A DNA stretch of 64,000 nt from Phycisphaerae bacterium (GCA_028279405.1 JANQNU010000007.1:87257-151256), one strand, 5' to 3'. Numbered from the stretch's first letter, positions 49,416 to 58,252 are shown. The notes: generated by a model not told the origin, from the sequence alone. Translations and numbers: made by a program.

Positions 49416-50477
49416 GTGTCCGAAGCGCGGAAGAAGCGTCTGACGGACTACGCGTCGTGCGCGGGTTGAGCGGGCAAATTGCCGCAAACCGGCACGGCGC
49501 AGGTTCTGCGTCGGCTTAAACGTTCGGATCACCCGGACCTGCTCGTCGGAACCGAGACGCTCGATGATGCGGGCGTATTCCGGCTGCGGGACGACTACGC
49601 GCTCGTGCAGACTACGGACTTTTTTCCGCCGGTTGTTGATGATCCGTACGCTTTCGGGAGGATCGCCGCCGCCAATGCGCTGAGTGACGTGTATGCGATG
49701 GGTGGCGCTCCCATGACGGCGCTGAACATTGTCTGCTTTCCCGATCACAAACTCGAGCTCGAGATCTTGAGCGAGATCTTGCGTGGCGGCGCCGAGACCA
49801 TCGCCCAGGCTGGCGCGGTGTTGGTCGGTGGGCACAGCGTGCGCGATGAAGAGGTCAAGTATGGGCTGGCCGTAACCGGTTTTGTTCATCCGGAGCGGAT
49901 ATTGACCAACGCCGGCGCGCGGCCTGGCGACGTGCTGATTTTGACCAAGCCGATCGGTAGCGGGGTGCTGACCTCCGCGGCGAAGAAGGAGCGGCTTGCG
50001 CCGGCGGCGCTCGAGGCGCTCATTAATGTCATGACTGCCTTGAATCGGTGCGGCGTGGGGGCAGCAGCGCATCCAGCCGTGCATGGCGGAACGGATGTTA
50101 CCGGATTCGGGCTGCTCGGCCACGCTCACGAACTGGCTAGCGCGAGCGGTGTTACGATCGAGATCGCGGCCCGGCAGGTGCCGCTGCTCGAGCCGACGCT
50201 GGAGCTGGCGGCAGGTGGGTTTTTGACGCGGGCCTGGAAAAGCACGCGTGAGCACATCGGCGCCGCGCTGGAAGTTGCCGAAGGCGTCGACCCGTTGCTG
50301 GTAAGCGTCCTGCTCGACGCCCAAACGTCTGGCGGGCTGTTGCTGAGCGTGGCCGACGATGAGGCGGAACGCGAAGCGCTGGTTTCTGGGCTGATGGGGG
50401 CCGGCGCGGTCTGCGCCCCGGTGATTGGGCGGGTGCGGGAACAGGATGGGCCTCAGATTCGGCTGCTCGATTGCTAG
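49416..50477 (+). CDS. selD: selenide, water dikinase, itself a selenoprotein (Sec18)
   Basis: SelD makes selenophosphate from selenide and ATP for selenocysteine (and selenouridine) synthesis. The gene reads from GTG 49416, with GGAGG 5 nt upstream, through an in-frame UGA at 49467-49469. The sequence around it is CAG-U-AGKLP, which aligns with the catalytic Cys17/Lys20 region (GAGCGCK) of E. coli SelD, U at Cys17 and K at Lys20. With Sec18 the protein is 353 residues, the family length. Downstream motifs are normal: TDFFPPVVDDPY, ALSDVYAMGG, GHSVRDEEVKYG, GTDVTGFGLLGH and TSGGLLL. A start after the UGA (e.g. TTG 49479) would remove the catalytic residues. Confidence 0.92.
49495..49513 (+). 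promoter_or_regulatory. putative bacterial SECIS hairpin in selD
   Basis: An 8-bp stem (CGGCGCAG with CTGCGTCG, one G-U pair) closes a GTT loop. The loop begins with G and starts 33 nt after the UGA, within the distance known for bacterial SECIS elements (about 16-37 nt) where SelB binds an apical G. It is an inference from position and shape. Confidence 0.55.
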
Positions 50478-50621
50478 GTGGTTACGGAGCGACCTGCTGA
50501 TGCGGGAACCTGGCGCCGCTGTCGAGCTTCGAGTGGACGCTTTGTTATTGGCCCAGCGTCAATACAGTTGTGCGATCAGACCCGTGAACGGGCGGCATAG
50601 GGCGGATTCTGGCCGGGCGGC

Positions 50622-50650
50622 TTGACGCGGTGCGGGATTTTGCCCATAAA
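50622..50650 (+). promoter_or_regulatory. promoter of tRNA-Asn
   Basis: TTGACG (50622-50627), a 17-bp spacer and CATAAA (50645-50650) lie 28 bp upstream of the tRNA. Confidence 0.5.
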
Positions 50651-50677
50651 TACGGATAAGGGCTGGTGCCCTCCGAT

Positions 50678-50749
50678 TCCCCGATAGCTCAATGGTAGAG
50701 CGAGCGGCTGTTAACCGCTAGGTTGTAGGTTCGAGCCCTACTCGGGGAG
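50678..50749 (+). tRNA. tRNA-Asn (anticodon GTT)
   Basis: Full cloverleaf: acceptor TCCCCGA / TCGGGGA with discriminator G; D arm GCTC...GAGC; anticodon stem AGCGG / CCGCT around loop CTGTTAA, anticodon GTT; T arm GTAGG / CCTAC with loop TTCGAGC. CCA is not encoded. The 3' end coincides with the left end of a 305-bp direct repeat, which makes it a likely integration target. Confidence 0.97.
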
Positions 50750-51053
50750 CTTCAACGGTCCGTCTCAAACCGAGACGGACCCGTTTGTTTACAGCCAGAG
50801 AGCGACAGACCCACTGCCCTCCAACCGCCATATCCCGTTGCCACCAAAGCGTTATCGCGAATCCGATCCGCCCGACCCGCGCTCTCTGTTTTGAAATCAC
50901 GACGCGGGACCCTAATCCGAACGGGCCGTTTTCCACCCAAATCCAACCCCGACTCTCCGACTCTCTACCCCCCACAACCCCCGCGGTTAACACACTCGTT
51001 CGGAACGAACCCCACTTCCGAGAATTTCGATACTCGGGGGATGTGGCGGCGGG
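50747..51053. repeat. 305-bp direct repeat, copy 1 (at tRNA-Asn 3' end)
   Basis: This segment begins in the last bases of tRNA-Asn (GAGCTTCAACGG) and recurs with scattered differences at 57359-57663. It includes the tRNA terminator hairpin, a conserved middle (CCATATCCCGTTGCCACC; GCGGTTAACACACTCG) and the right end TTCGATACTCGGGGG. The right end resembles the tRNA's own T-arm/acceptor end (TTCGAG...TACTCGGGGA). The two copies frame a 6.6-kb block with different gene content from the surroundings. Confidence 0.85.
50757..50790 (+). terminator. intrinsic terminator of tRNA-Asn
   Basis: A perfect 10-bp stem GGTCCGTCTC / GAGACGGACC with a 5-nt loop, then CGTTTGTTT. The same hairpin recurs in repeat copy 2 at 57369-57393, where it ends the dockerin gene. 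Confidence 0.8.
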
Positions 51054-51609
51054 CTTGTCGGAAAGAACGCTCAGTGGGCGGAAGAACTACCACGACTGGA
51101 AGGCGGCTGGCGAGAGCACTCAAGGGGCCGTATCAGTCCCTAAACGGAACCGTCAACACTCGGCTTCGAAAGCTCCCCGTTCGAACTCCAGTCCATTCAT
51201 TCGCAACCACTTACAGTCTCAGTCACTATCGCTTGCAGCAGCACGTCGCGCGGGACGATATTGACCCGGAAAAGGAGGCACGGCAAACACGACCGCAAGA
51301 AACAAACCGAAGGTGATCAATGGCATTCAAAGCCCCAGGTGGGGGTGGCCCGGCGCGCGAGTATTTGCCATGAGAGCAGGTATGTAGTATTCGCGCGTCC
51401 GCTTTCGCGCGCTCCTCGATCGCCTTTCTCGGGACTAGGCCAGCCGCCGACACGGATTGTTCCACTCGCAGGCTCTTTTGACTGCCAACTGGTCGCGGCG
51501 GGCGTCCTCGCCCACGAAGAAGTCGGCGGCGCGCGCCTCAATCGGTACTGGTCCATTCGAGTCTACGCACGGTTCAGCGCTGCGTGCGAGATCGTGCTAT
51601 CCATGCAAC
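51054..51609. other. 556-bp stretch with no recognisable gene
   Basis: Between repeat copy 1 and the kinase stop there are only short open frames without ribosome sites or familiar protein. A GGAAAAGGAGG stretch near 51270 looks like a ribosome site but leads only to a frame of unclear meaning. It may be decayed sequence of an earlier insertion. Confidence 0.4.
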
Positions 51610-54228
51610 CTACAATCGCTCTGCGAGCTTAGTCAGTCGGTGCTCTGCGCAGGCTTCGCGCAACTCGTCGCGAATCCATGGGGCCAACCACGAGCCCGTC
51701 TCTTCCGCTGCACCCACCGCGTTTACGGCATCCGAGAGCGCCGCGCACGCTTCCGACAATCGGCCGAGTTGTGTCAGCGCACGGGCGCGCAGCAGATGCG
51801 CCTCGGCACACAACGGCTCACCACGATTCGCTAACTCGGTTGCCGTCATGGCGTCACGCAGCGCTTGAAGGGGGTCGCCCAGCAGGAGCCGACAGCGCGC
51901 AATATCGTTGTTGGCGCGAACATTACACGGGTGCTTCGTGCTCCATTGTCGCGCCCGCATGACCCGGGCCCGCTCCAGCAAGGGCAATGCCTCAACTGCC
52001 CGACCGGCCCGTAGCAACTGCTGCCCGAAGGCAGCCAGCGCCGTGCCATAATGAACGCTGTCCTCGCCGGCAGTGCGCTGGACCACCGCGAGGTTCTCCT
52101 CCAAGATCGCAACCGACTCCGTGTGTTGCCCGAGGTAGCCGAGCATCTCGCCATATCCCCGCATGAGCCATCGGACATTCGGGTGCTCGACGCCGAGCCG
52201 GGCGCGCGACCGTTCGTAAGCCCGCCGCAGCAGATCAAGCGTTTCCGTATCATGCAGCCGACGGGCACGCAGCGTTGCATGCATGCCGAGCATGCCGAGT
52301 GTCAAGCTGTGCTCGGGGCCGTAACGCGCTAGCGCATGTTCATATAGGCGCCGGTATGCGTCTACCGCGTTGCCATGGTCGTGCGCGTGCATGTACGCGT
52401 GCGCCAGGTGCCACCAGGCAGCCCAGTGCTCGTCAGGATCCGGGTCGGCCTCTTGTGCGTACGACCCAACGATCATCTTCAATTCGTCGACGTCGGCAGA
52501 CACTCGCTGGCGGATGCTGCGCCAGAGCGGATCTTTTTCGTCGAGCAGTGCTTCGCCGTCGGCGCTGAGCTGCGCCGCCAGCGTACTCGACTCGCGTCCG
52601 ATAGCCGCCAGCATGTCGAACTCGACAAGCCGGAGCCGAATCGTCTCGCGCGAGGGCGCTCCAAAGATCTGTTCCGCAAGCTCGTGCGCACGTTCGAACG
52701 CGGCTCGTGCCGCTTCATAACTACCCAGCTTACGGTAACCGTTGCCAATCAAGAGCAGCGTTCGATACTGCGTTTCCAAATCCAGGTCGATACGTTCGGC
52801 CAGACGCCGAGCGGCTTCGTCAAGAACCTCATGTACGGTAACGTTGCGACCGCCACTGACGTCGGGGTCGACCGCGCGCAGCATGTCCTCGAGCAGGAAC
52901 CGATTGACGAAAGCGGCGCGGCGCGCCTCGCGATCGGCTTCTTCTCGAGCAGCTTGTGTGCGGTCACGCTCTTCGAGTGCCTGCTGGAGTCCCACGATCA
53001 GGCCGGCTCCGCCCAAGAACAAGGCGACGAGCGCCACGCATCCCAGCACGGACGCAATCGCGTGTCGACGTACGAACTTCTGGAGCCGGTATGCAGAGGT
53101 CGGTTTCGTGGCGACAACCGGCTCGTTTCGCAGGTAACGATCCAGATCATCCGCGACGGCGGCGGTTGAGTCGTAGCGGTTCTCTGGCTCCCATTCGACA
53201 CACTTGACCACAATGCGATCTAGGTCGCCCCGAATCGCGTTCCATCCTTCGGGCCGTTTCCCGCCATTACGGCAGTTTGCCTTGTCGTACAGTAGGACGC
53301 TCGGACGCCGGGCGGCAGATTCGGACGATCCTGCACGCATATCGCGTGGCGGCTGTCCGCACAACAGCTCGCAAAGAACGACACCTAGCGCGAATACGTC
53401 TGTGCGCACATCGGGGGCGCCGCCGGGATCGCGCTGTTCCGGTGCCATATAGCGGGGCGTTCCAAGCACCTCGGCACCCCGCGTCCAGTTTGGATCCGTC
53501 GCATTGTCGAGCGCCTTGGCGATGCCGAAGTCGATAATGCGGATGACGGGCGCGCCATCGGCCGTGCTGACCAGGATGTTCGACGGCTTGAGGTCGCGAT
53601 GCAGAATTGCACGCTGGTGGGCGTGGTGAATCGCGCGACAAGCGTCGCGCAACAGGGCTACTCGCGCTCGGATCGGCAATGCCTCGCGATTGCAGTAGGC
53701 GACGATCCCCGTGCCGCCGACCACTAGTTCGAGGGCGACGTACGGCTGACCGTCGGCGGTTGCGCCGGCGTCCAGGATGCGGGCGATGCCCGGATGGTCC
53801 AGCTTCGCCAGCAGATCACGTTCGGCCTGGAACCGCCGCAGTACCCGAGCGGAGTCGAGTCCGGGCTTGAGAAGCTTGATGGCGACTTCTCGCTCGAATG
53901 GCGCTGCCTGTGTCGCGCGATACACGCGACCGAAACCTCCCTCTCCCAGCAGTTCGCTGACGCGATACGGCCCGATCTGTTCGGGAGGCGGCGCAGTGGC
54001 CCTCACCGCGTCGGGGCGTGGCGTCGATTCGACGAAGAGGCTACTCGACGCGCTGTGCGCCCGCAGCAGGTCCTCGACCGTGCGGCGCAGCGGTGAGTCC
54101 TTGCCACAGCGCCGATCGAGCAGTACTGCACGTTGCGGGGTAGACAGCTCAAGGGCATCGCCGAAGATCTCTTTGGCACACTGCCAGTCGATGCTACTTC
54201 GATCTTGCTCTTGACGACCCAACGCCAT
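51610..54228 (-). CDS. membrane Ser/Thr protein kinase with TPR-like sensor domain
   Basis: An 872-residue Hanks-type kinase. Gly-loop LGEGGFGRVYRA (94-105), catalytic Lys118 in VAIK, HRDLKPSN (210-217), DFG (233-235) and the APE-like MAPEQ are intact, so it should be active. One transmembrane helix (391-414) separates the cytoplasmic kinase from a helical region outside, made of about ten TPR/Kelch-like repeats (YRKLGSYEAARAAFERAHEL and similar). Planctomycetes have many such kinases. The ECF sigma gene sits 3 bp upstream in the same operon; by analogy the kinase may phosphorylate the sigma factor or a partner. Confidence 0.9.
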   Translation of the reverse strand: MALGRQEQDRSSIDWQCAKEIFGDALELSTPQRAVLLDRRCGKDSPLRRTVEDLLRAHSASSSLFVESTPRPDAVRATAPPPEQIGPYRVSELLGEGGFGRVYRATQAAPFEREVAIKLLKPGLDSARVLRRFQAERDLLAKLDHPGIARILDAGATADGQPYVALELVVGGTGIVAYCNREALPIRARVALLRDACRAIHHAHQRAILHRDLKPSNILVSTADGAPVIRIIDFGIAKALDNATDPNWTRGAEVLGTPRYMAPEQRDPGGAPDVRTDVFALGVVLCELLCGQPPRDMRAGSSESAARRPSVLLYDKANCRNGGKRPEGWNAIRGDLDRIVVKCVEWEPENRYDSTAAVADDLDRYLRNEPVVATKPTSAYRLQKFVRRHAIASVLGCVALVALFLGGAGLIVGLQQALEERDRTQAAREEADREARRAAFVNRFLLEDMLRAVDPDVSGGRNVTVHEVLDEAARRLAERIDLDLETQYRTLLLIGNGYRKLGSYEAARAAFERAHELAEQIFGAPSRETIRLRLVEFDMLAAIGRESSTLAAQLSADGEALLDEKDPLWRSIRQRVSADVDELKMIVGSYAQEADPDPDEHWAAWWHLAHAYMHAHDHGNAVDAYRRLYEHALARYGPEHSLTLGMLGMHATLRARRLHDTETLDLLRRAYERSRARLGVEHPNVRWLMRGYGEMLGYLGQHTESVAILEENLAVVQRTAGEDSVHYGTALAAFGQQLLRAGRAVEALPLLERARVMRARQWSTKHPCNVRANNDIARCRLLLGDPLQALRDAMTATELANRGEPLCAEAHLLRARALTQLGRLSEACAALSDAVNAVGAAEETGSWLAPWIRDELREACAEHRLTKLAERL

Positions 54229-54231
54229 CTC

Positions 54232-54912
54232 TCAATCCGGATCTAGTGCGTCCCGCAGCCACGCTTGAGCGAACTGCCAATCCCGCTTGACCGTGCGTTC
54301 ACTGGTCTCGAGCAGTTCCGCGACTTCCGATTGTTGTAGTCCGGCGTAGAAACGTAGACGGACAACGGTCGCGGCACGCTCGTCTATTATGGCCAAGCGA
54401 GAAACTGCCTCATCAAGGGACAAAAAATCGGATGGATCCAGTTCGCGCGCTGCCGTAAGCACGTCCAGTGAGATGCGGGCCCGGCGCTCCGGACGGGGGC
54501 CACCGCGTTTCTGTGCGGCGTTCGCCCTGGCGTGGTCGGTGAGCACACGCCGCATCGCTGAGATTGCGGCTGCGTAGAATCCGGCGCGGCCGGACCAGCA
54601 TTCGCGCGACCCTGCACCAGGCGCGCTGCTCCCGCCAAACATCTTGAAGTACGCTTCGTTGACCAACGCAGTCGCGCTAAGTGTGTGATCCGGACGCTCA
54701 TTCCGCATCTGTGCACGAGCGAGCATGTGCAACTCGTCGTAGATCAACTGCAATAGCTGGTCACGCGCCTCCTCCGATCCGTTGTCTGAGGCGGCCAGAA
54801 GACGGGTAACGTCGCCGGCTGTCGTGGCCCCAGTAGGATTACCATTCGGTGTCTGAGGGGGTTCGCTCATCGTTGTTCCCATTCTAGCGATCTGTATGGC
54901 ATTTGGTGTCAC
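54232..54912 (-). CDS. ECF sigma factor (planctomycete kinase-linked type)
   Basis: A 226-residue protein if begun at GTG 54912, which has GGAGGG just upstream; ATG 54882 or 54870 are alternatives. Region 2 is seen in LLQLIYDELHMLARAQMRNE and LSATALVNEAYFKMFGG, region 4 in RLAIIDERAATVVRLRFYAG then LQQSEVAELLETSERTVKRD. This is the TIGR02999-like group (ECF family often next to Ser/Thr kinases and lacking an anti-sigma gene). The kinase gene starts 3 bp after its stop. No promoter consensus for it is deduced. It is divergent from the beta-helix gene at 55109, a possible target. Confidence 0.9.
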   Translation of the reverse strand: MTPNAIQIARMGTTMSEPPQTPNGNPTGATTAGDVTRLLAASDNGSEEARDQLLQLIYDELHMLARAQMRNERPDHTLSATALVNEAYFKMFGGSSAPGAGSRECWSGRAGFYAAAISAMRRVLTDHARANAAQKRGGPRPERRARISLDVLTAARELDPSDFLSLDEAVSRLAIIDERAATVVRLRFYAGLQQSEVAELLETSERTVKRDWQFAQAWLRDALDPD

Positions 54913-55108
54913 TTGCCCTCCGGATTGCCACATTGACGTCAGGGCCCGGTGCAGTCGAAGCGCCTGATCCCAATGAACCCGATGCGGAACGATTTCTCTG
55001 CTGTCTTGTCCCTTTTCGAGGGTCGTTCCCGCCTGAACCAGCGACGGACGAGGCGGTCGGCGCCTCGCTGCTACAGCCGGGCATTACAGCCATCGAGGAA
55101 ATGGACTC

Positions 55109-57289
55109 ATGTTTCGAATGAAGAATACCTTGTTTTCAGCACTCGCGCTCGCGGCGCTGAGCGCGACCGCCGCCGGCGGCCAGTTCAGCTCCTTTGTCGG
55201 CACCGATCCTATCGAGTTCTGGGGCCAGTCGGAGAACTGGTCCGCCGGTGTGCCGTTCCTGGTTACTGACACGGCCTTCGTCGGACCTTCGTTGCCAGCG
55301 TCGAATACGACCGTGTGGCTCGACAACAACGTCTTTATCGGAAGCGCGCTGATCACCGACGGCATGCGAATCGACGCGCGCAACCGGCGTTTTCTGATCG
55401 CGCGTTTCGGGCTGCCGAACCCCGTGCTGATCATCAATGGCGCCAATCAGCTCGGCGATACCCTACGGCGTTCACGGCTGCGTTTGACGCCAGCACAGGA
55501 CGTTGACTTTCAACATTACGCACCGACGACATCGCTCGAGGATGGCGGCGCGTTGGAATTGGACAATGGTGCTGAATTCACCGCCTATACGGCGCTGGTG
55601 ATCGACGAAGAGAGCCTGCTGGAGGGGAACGGCAGCGTGCTGGTACAGGGATCGGGCGAAGAGGCCTTTGACAACAACGGTACCGTTCGGGCAGTAGACG
55701 GAACACTGACAATTGAGGTGACATCGGAGGACGGGTTGCTCGATCTGGACGGCTCGGACGGAACCGGTGTTCTCCGGGTCGAGAACGGTGCAACGCTCGA
55801 GATCCTCGGCGCGCACGCCGATCCCTTCCATGGCGAGATCTACGTTGGGTCGAATGCATCGATGAGTTTCGATCAGGAGCTGTTCACCGGAGGGGGTCTC
55901 AGTCCGGCGCGCATCGTGCTCGACGGCGCACCTGGCGCACCCGCTGTGCTCGACGCGAGTGATCGTTTCGTCGCTCATCGAGCGCAAGTCGATGTGTTTG
56001 GCGATGCCAGGATCGATGCGCACTACAAGCACGAACACTCGGCTACCCTAGACCTCGCTAGCGACAGCCGATTGACCATCGTCGGCGACTCCTGGCTGCA
56101 ACTCGGGACGGCGACGGTTGGCGACAACGCTATTCTCGATTTCGCCGGGGGTTTGACTCAAGCCGTCACGGCCGATCTTCAACTCGGCGGTGGGCTGGTC
56201 CGCGGCGGACACTACCGGAATTCTGCCCCGATGGGCATTCGCGGTCATGGCCGGTTCGAGTCGCGGTTGACCAATAACACGCTGGTGTCGGCCGACGGCG
56301 GAACGCTCGTGCTCGACGGCACGGCCGGTGGCAACGACTGGGACGGCACGGACGATAACGGTCAGCTCCTGGCCCTGACCGGCGACCTGCACATCATCGG
56401 TACTCCTGGAATCCACTCCTTCCGCGGCGACATCCGTATCGGCGAAGGCCACGAGTTTTCCACCGAGTTCGAAAACGGCGTTCTCATTATGCAAGAGGAA
56501 AGCCACCTCCAGCTGTTTGGCGGCTCCCTGCGCCACAACTCCAATTTCTTTGTCCAGGGAGCTGTCGATGTCTTTGTGAACTCGACCCTGAACTCGAGCG
56601 TGCAGTTCAGCGACACGGCAAGCGTCCAGCTGGGCGCCGATCTTACGCTCATCGACGACGCCTTTCACTCGATTCAGGCGGGTGCTTCGTTCACCGGTGG
56701 TGGCACTCTGATCAACGATGAGGGCGTCATTCTATCCTTGCACGACGAAGTCGAACTGAACGTCAACCTGCGGAACAATGGAAGGCTATGGCTCCATCAG
56801 CGCGCTACAGTAGACGCGCCGCTTGAGAATGCCGGCGAAATCAGCCTCACTATCAACGGAGCGACAGCGGAATTCAACGACCTCCTTACGACCAGCGGCA
56901 CCTTCACGTCAACGAATGGCGTGTTCCGCATCGGCGTTGGAAACTACGACCCGGTGCGCGGCGACGCCTTCGACCTGCTCGATTTTGCCACATTCGTCGA
57001 TCAGGGGCATACCTTCGACCTGCCTGCGCTGACTCCCGGCCTGGCGTGGGATACCAGCACGTTCACGACCGACGGCGTGTTGCGCGTCGGGCTATTGATC
57101 GGCGACATGAACTGCGATGGTGCCGTCACCGTCGGCGATATCAACCCGTTCGTCCTCGCGATCACAGACCCAGCCGCCTACACAGCCCAGTTCCCGGACT
57201 GTGACATTGACGCCGGCGACTGCAACAGCGATGGCGACATCACTGTCGGCGACATCAACTGTTTCGTCGCACTGGTCACCGGCGGCTAA
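55109..57289 (+). CDS. secreted beta-helix protein with C-terminal dockerin-like domain
   Basis: A 726-residue protein with a signal peptide (MKNTLFSALALAALSATAAG). Residues ~25-650 are autotransporter-like beta-helix repeats (NGTVRAVDGTLTIEVTSEDG, NNTLVSADGGTLVLDGTAGG). The last ~65 residues are a dockerin-like pair of Ca-binding loops: GDMNCDGAVTVGDINPFVL and GDCNSDGDITVGDINCFVAL. The same pairing of domains is found in the broken gene at 14671-15591. In planctomycetes such tails are thought to aid envelope attachment rather than cellulosome assembly. The gene ends 80 bp before the terminator hairpin of repeat copy 2. Confidence 0.85.
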   Translation: MFRMKNTLFSALALAALSATAAGGQFSSFVGTDPIEFWGQSENWSAGVPFLVTDTAFVGPSLPASNTTVWLDNNVFIGSALITDGMRIDARNRRFLIARFGLPNPVLIINGANQLGDTLRRSRLRLTPAQDVDFQHYAPTTSLEDGGALELDNGAEFTAYTALVIDEESLLEGNGSVLVQGSGEEAFDNNGTVRAVDGTLTIEVTSEDGLLDLDGSDGTGVLRVENGATLEILGAHADPFHGEIYVGSNASMSFDQELFTGGGLSPARIVLDGAPGAPAVLDASDRFVAHRAQVDVFGDARIDAHYKHEHSATLDLASDSRLTIVGDSWLQLGTATVGDNAILDFAGGLTQAVTADLQLGGGLVRGGHYRNSAPMGIRGHGRFESRLTNNTLVSADGGTLVLDGTAGGNDWDGTDDNGQLLALTGDLHIIGTPGIHSFRGDIRIGEGHEFSTEFENGVLIMQEESHLQLFGGSLRHNSNFFVQGAVDVFVNSTLNSSVQFSDTASVQLGADLTLIDDAFHSIQAGASFTGGGTLINDEGVILSLHDEVELNVNLRNNGRLWLHQRATVDAPLENAGEISLTINGATAEFNDLLTTSGTFTSTNGVFRIGVGNYDPVRGDAFDLLDFATFVDQGHTFDLPALTPGLAWDTSTFTTDGVLRVGLLIGDMNCDGAVTVGDINPFVLAITDPAAYTAQFPDCDIDAGDCNSDGDITVGDINCFVALVTGG

Positions 57290-57358
57290 GCGGTAACGGA
57301 CACGAGCAACGCGGAGCGCCCGGGAATCGTCCTCGCGGGCGTCGCTTCTCCGTCCGAC

Positions 57359-57663
57359 GAGCTTCAACGGTCCGTCTCAAAACGAGACGGACCCGTTTGT
57401 TTACAGCGAGAGAGCGACAGACCCACCGCCCTCCACCCGCCATATCCCGTTGCCACCAAAGCGTTACGGCGAATCCACCCTGCCCGACCCGCGCTCTCTG
57501 TTTGAAATCGCGTCGCAGGGGCCCGCTCCGAACGGGGCAAATCCCGCCCATGTTCGACCCGACTCTCAGACTCTCTGCCCCTCACAACTCCCGCGGTTAA
57601 CACACTCGTTCGGAACGAACCCCAATTCCGGAGATTTCGATACTCGGGGAGTGCGGCGGCGGG
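57359..57663. repeat. 305-bp direct repeat, copy 2
   Basis: Mirrors copy 1 (50747-51053) in the same orientation, with the same start GAGCTTCAACGG and the end TTCGATACTCGGGGA (57636-57650), here even closer to the tRNA 3' end (TACTCGGGGA). The terminator hairpin (57369-57393, stem GGTCCGTCTC / GAGACGGACC) is kept. There is no tRNA before it. Differences are spread evenly, so it is an old duplication or a recombined attachment site. Confidence 0.85.
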
Positions 57664-57739
57664 TGGGCGTTAGACGACGCACCGGGTGGAAGAGTTGGTG
57701 GATTCGCGAGCCGAGGGCGCAATCTGTAATACAAGCGTT

Positions 57740-57936
57740 GTGTTGCGGCAAGCCGAGAGTGGCGTTGCGGTGACCGAGGTCTGTGGGAAGTTGCAGAATA
57801 GCGAGCAGGCCTCCTACCGATGGCAGAAGAAGATCGCCGGGCTGAGGGGGGCCGAAGTGCGTCGCTCAAACAGCTCGAAGAGGAGGTCCGCCGGATCAAG
57901 CGACTGGTGGCTGCCCCAATTCTCGACAAGGCCACG
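57740..57936 (+). pseudogene. IS3-family transposase OrfA remnant
   Basis: Two adjoining frames read VLRQAESGVAVTEVCGKLQN then SEQASYRWQKKIAGLRGAE and, after a one-base deletion near 57863, LKQLEEEVRRIKRLVAAP then ILDKA. This matches the helix-turn-helix and leucine-zipper part of IS3-type OrfA (typically YRW.KK, LK.LEEENRRLKRLVA, LDKA). The N-terminus, the C-terminus and OrfB are gone, and no terminal inverted repeats were found. It starts 77 bp after repeat copy 2. Confidence 0.8.
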
Positions 57937-58053
57937 GGCCGTAGAACGAAGCGAACCGTTTCATCGCAATGTCACTCCGATGTGGTAACCGAGTGGCTGT
58001 CGCAGGGCGCTCCCCCGACAGCGCCTCGGTACTCACCACATCCGCAGGACCCT

Positions 58054-58086
58054 GAGGGCGTGACGGCGGTCGTCGTCACGGCCCTC
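58054..58086. other. hairpin beside orphan dockerin tail
   Basis: GAGGGC-GTGACG paired with CGTCAC-GGCCCTC gives a long stem with an 8-nt loop and one bulged base. It lacks a T tract, so it may be a factor-dependent terminator or mRNA-stabilising stem for the decayed minus-strand gene upstream of it. Confidence 0.4.
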
Positions 58087-58107
58087 TCTGGTTGCACGGA
58101 CCGGACG

Positions 58108-58252
58108 CTAGCTGTTGGCGAACGCCAGGTAGTGTCCGTACCAGATGCCGAAGTCGGTCATGCCGATGAAGTCGTCGCCGTCAAAGTCGGCTGCGGGATC
58201 ATAGTTCGGGTCGCCAAGCCCACTGCCGAAGGCACCCGGCATCGCGGCAGAC
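58108..58252 (-). pseudogene. orphan dockerin-type C-terminal fragment
   Basis: On the minus strand the frame ends GDPNYDPAADFDGDDFIGMT, then DFGIWYGHYLAFANS and a stop. This is nearly the same as the end of the fragment at 61376-61888 (DENADFDGDGFIG, DFGIWCAHYLAFANS). No start or upstream body of the gene is present; the sequence further upstream on that strand is the divergent promoter region of the S74 gene. It is the tail of a gene truncated by rearrangement. Confidence 0.75.

Noticed and set aside
49480..49494. TGCCG-CAAAC-CGGCA hairpin as SECIS
   Set aside because: The loop has no G near its start and lies too close to the UGA; the 49495-49513 stem fits better.
50718..50993. Minus-strand open frame starting in the repeat and ending RVGLEPTT
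   Set aside because: It runs antisense through tRNA-Asn; RVGLEPTT is the well-known artefact of translating the complement of a tRNA T arm.
50747..57663. Complete integrative element with integrase
   Set aside because: No tyrosine or serine recombinase is found between the repeats; only the repeat arrangement and tRNA site suggest integration.
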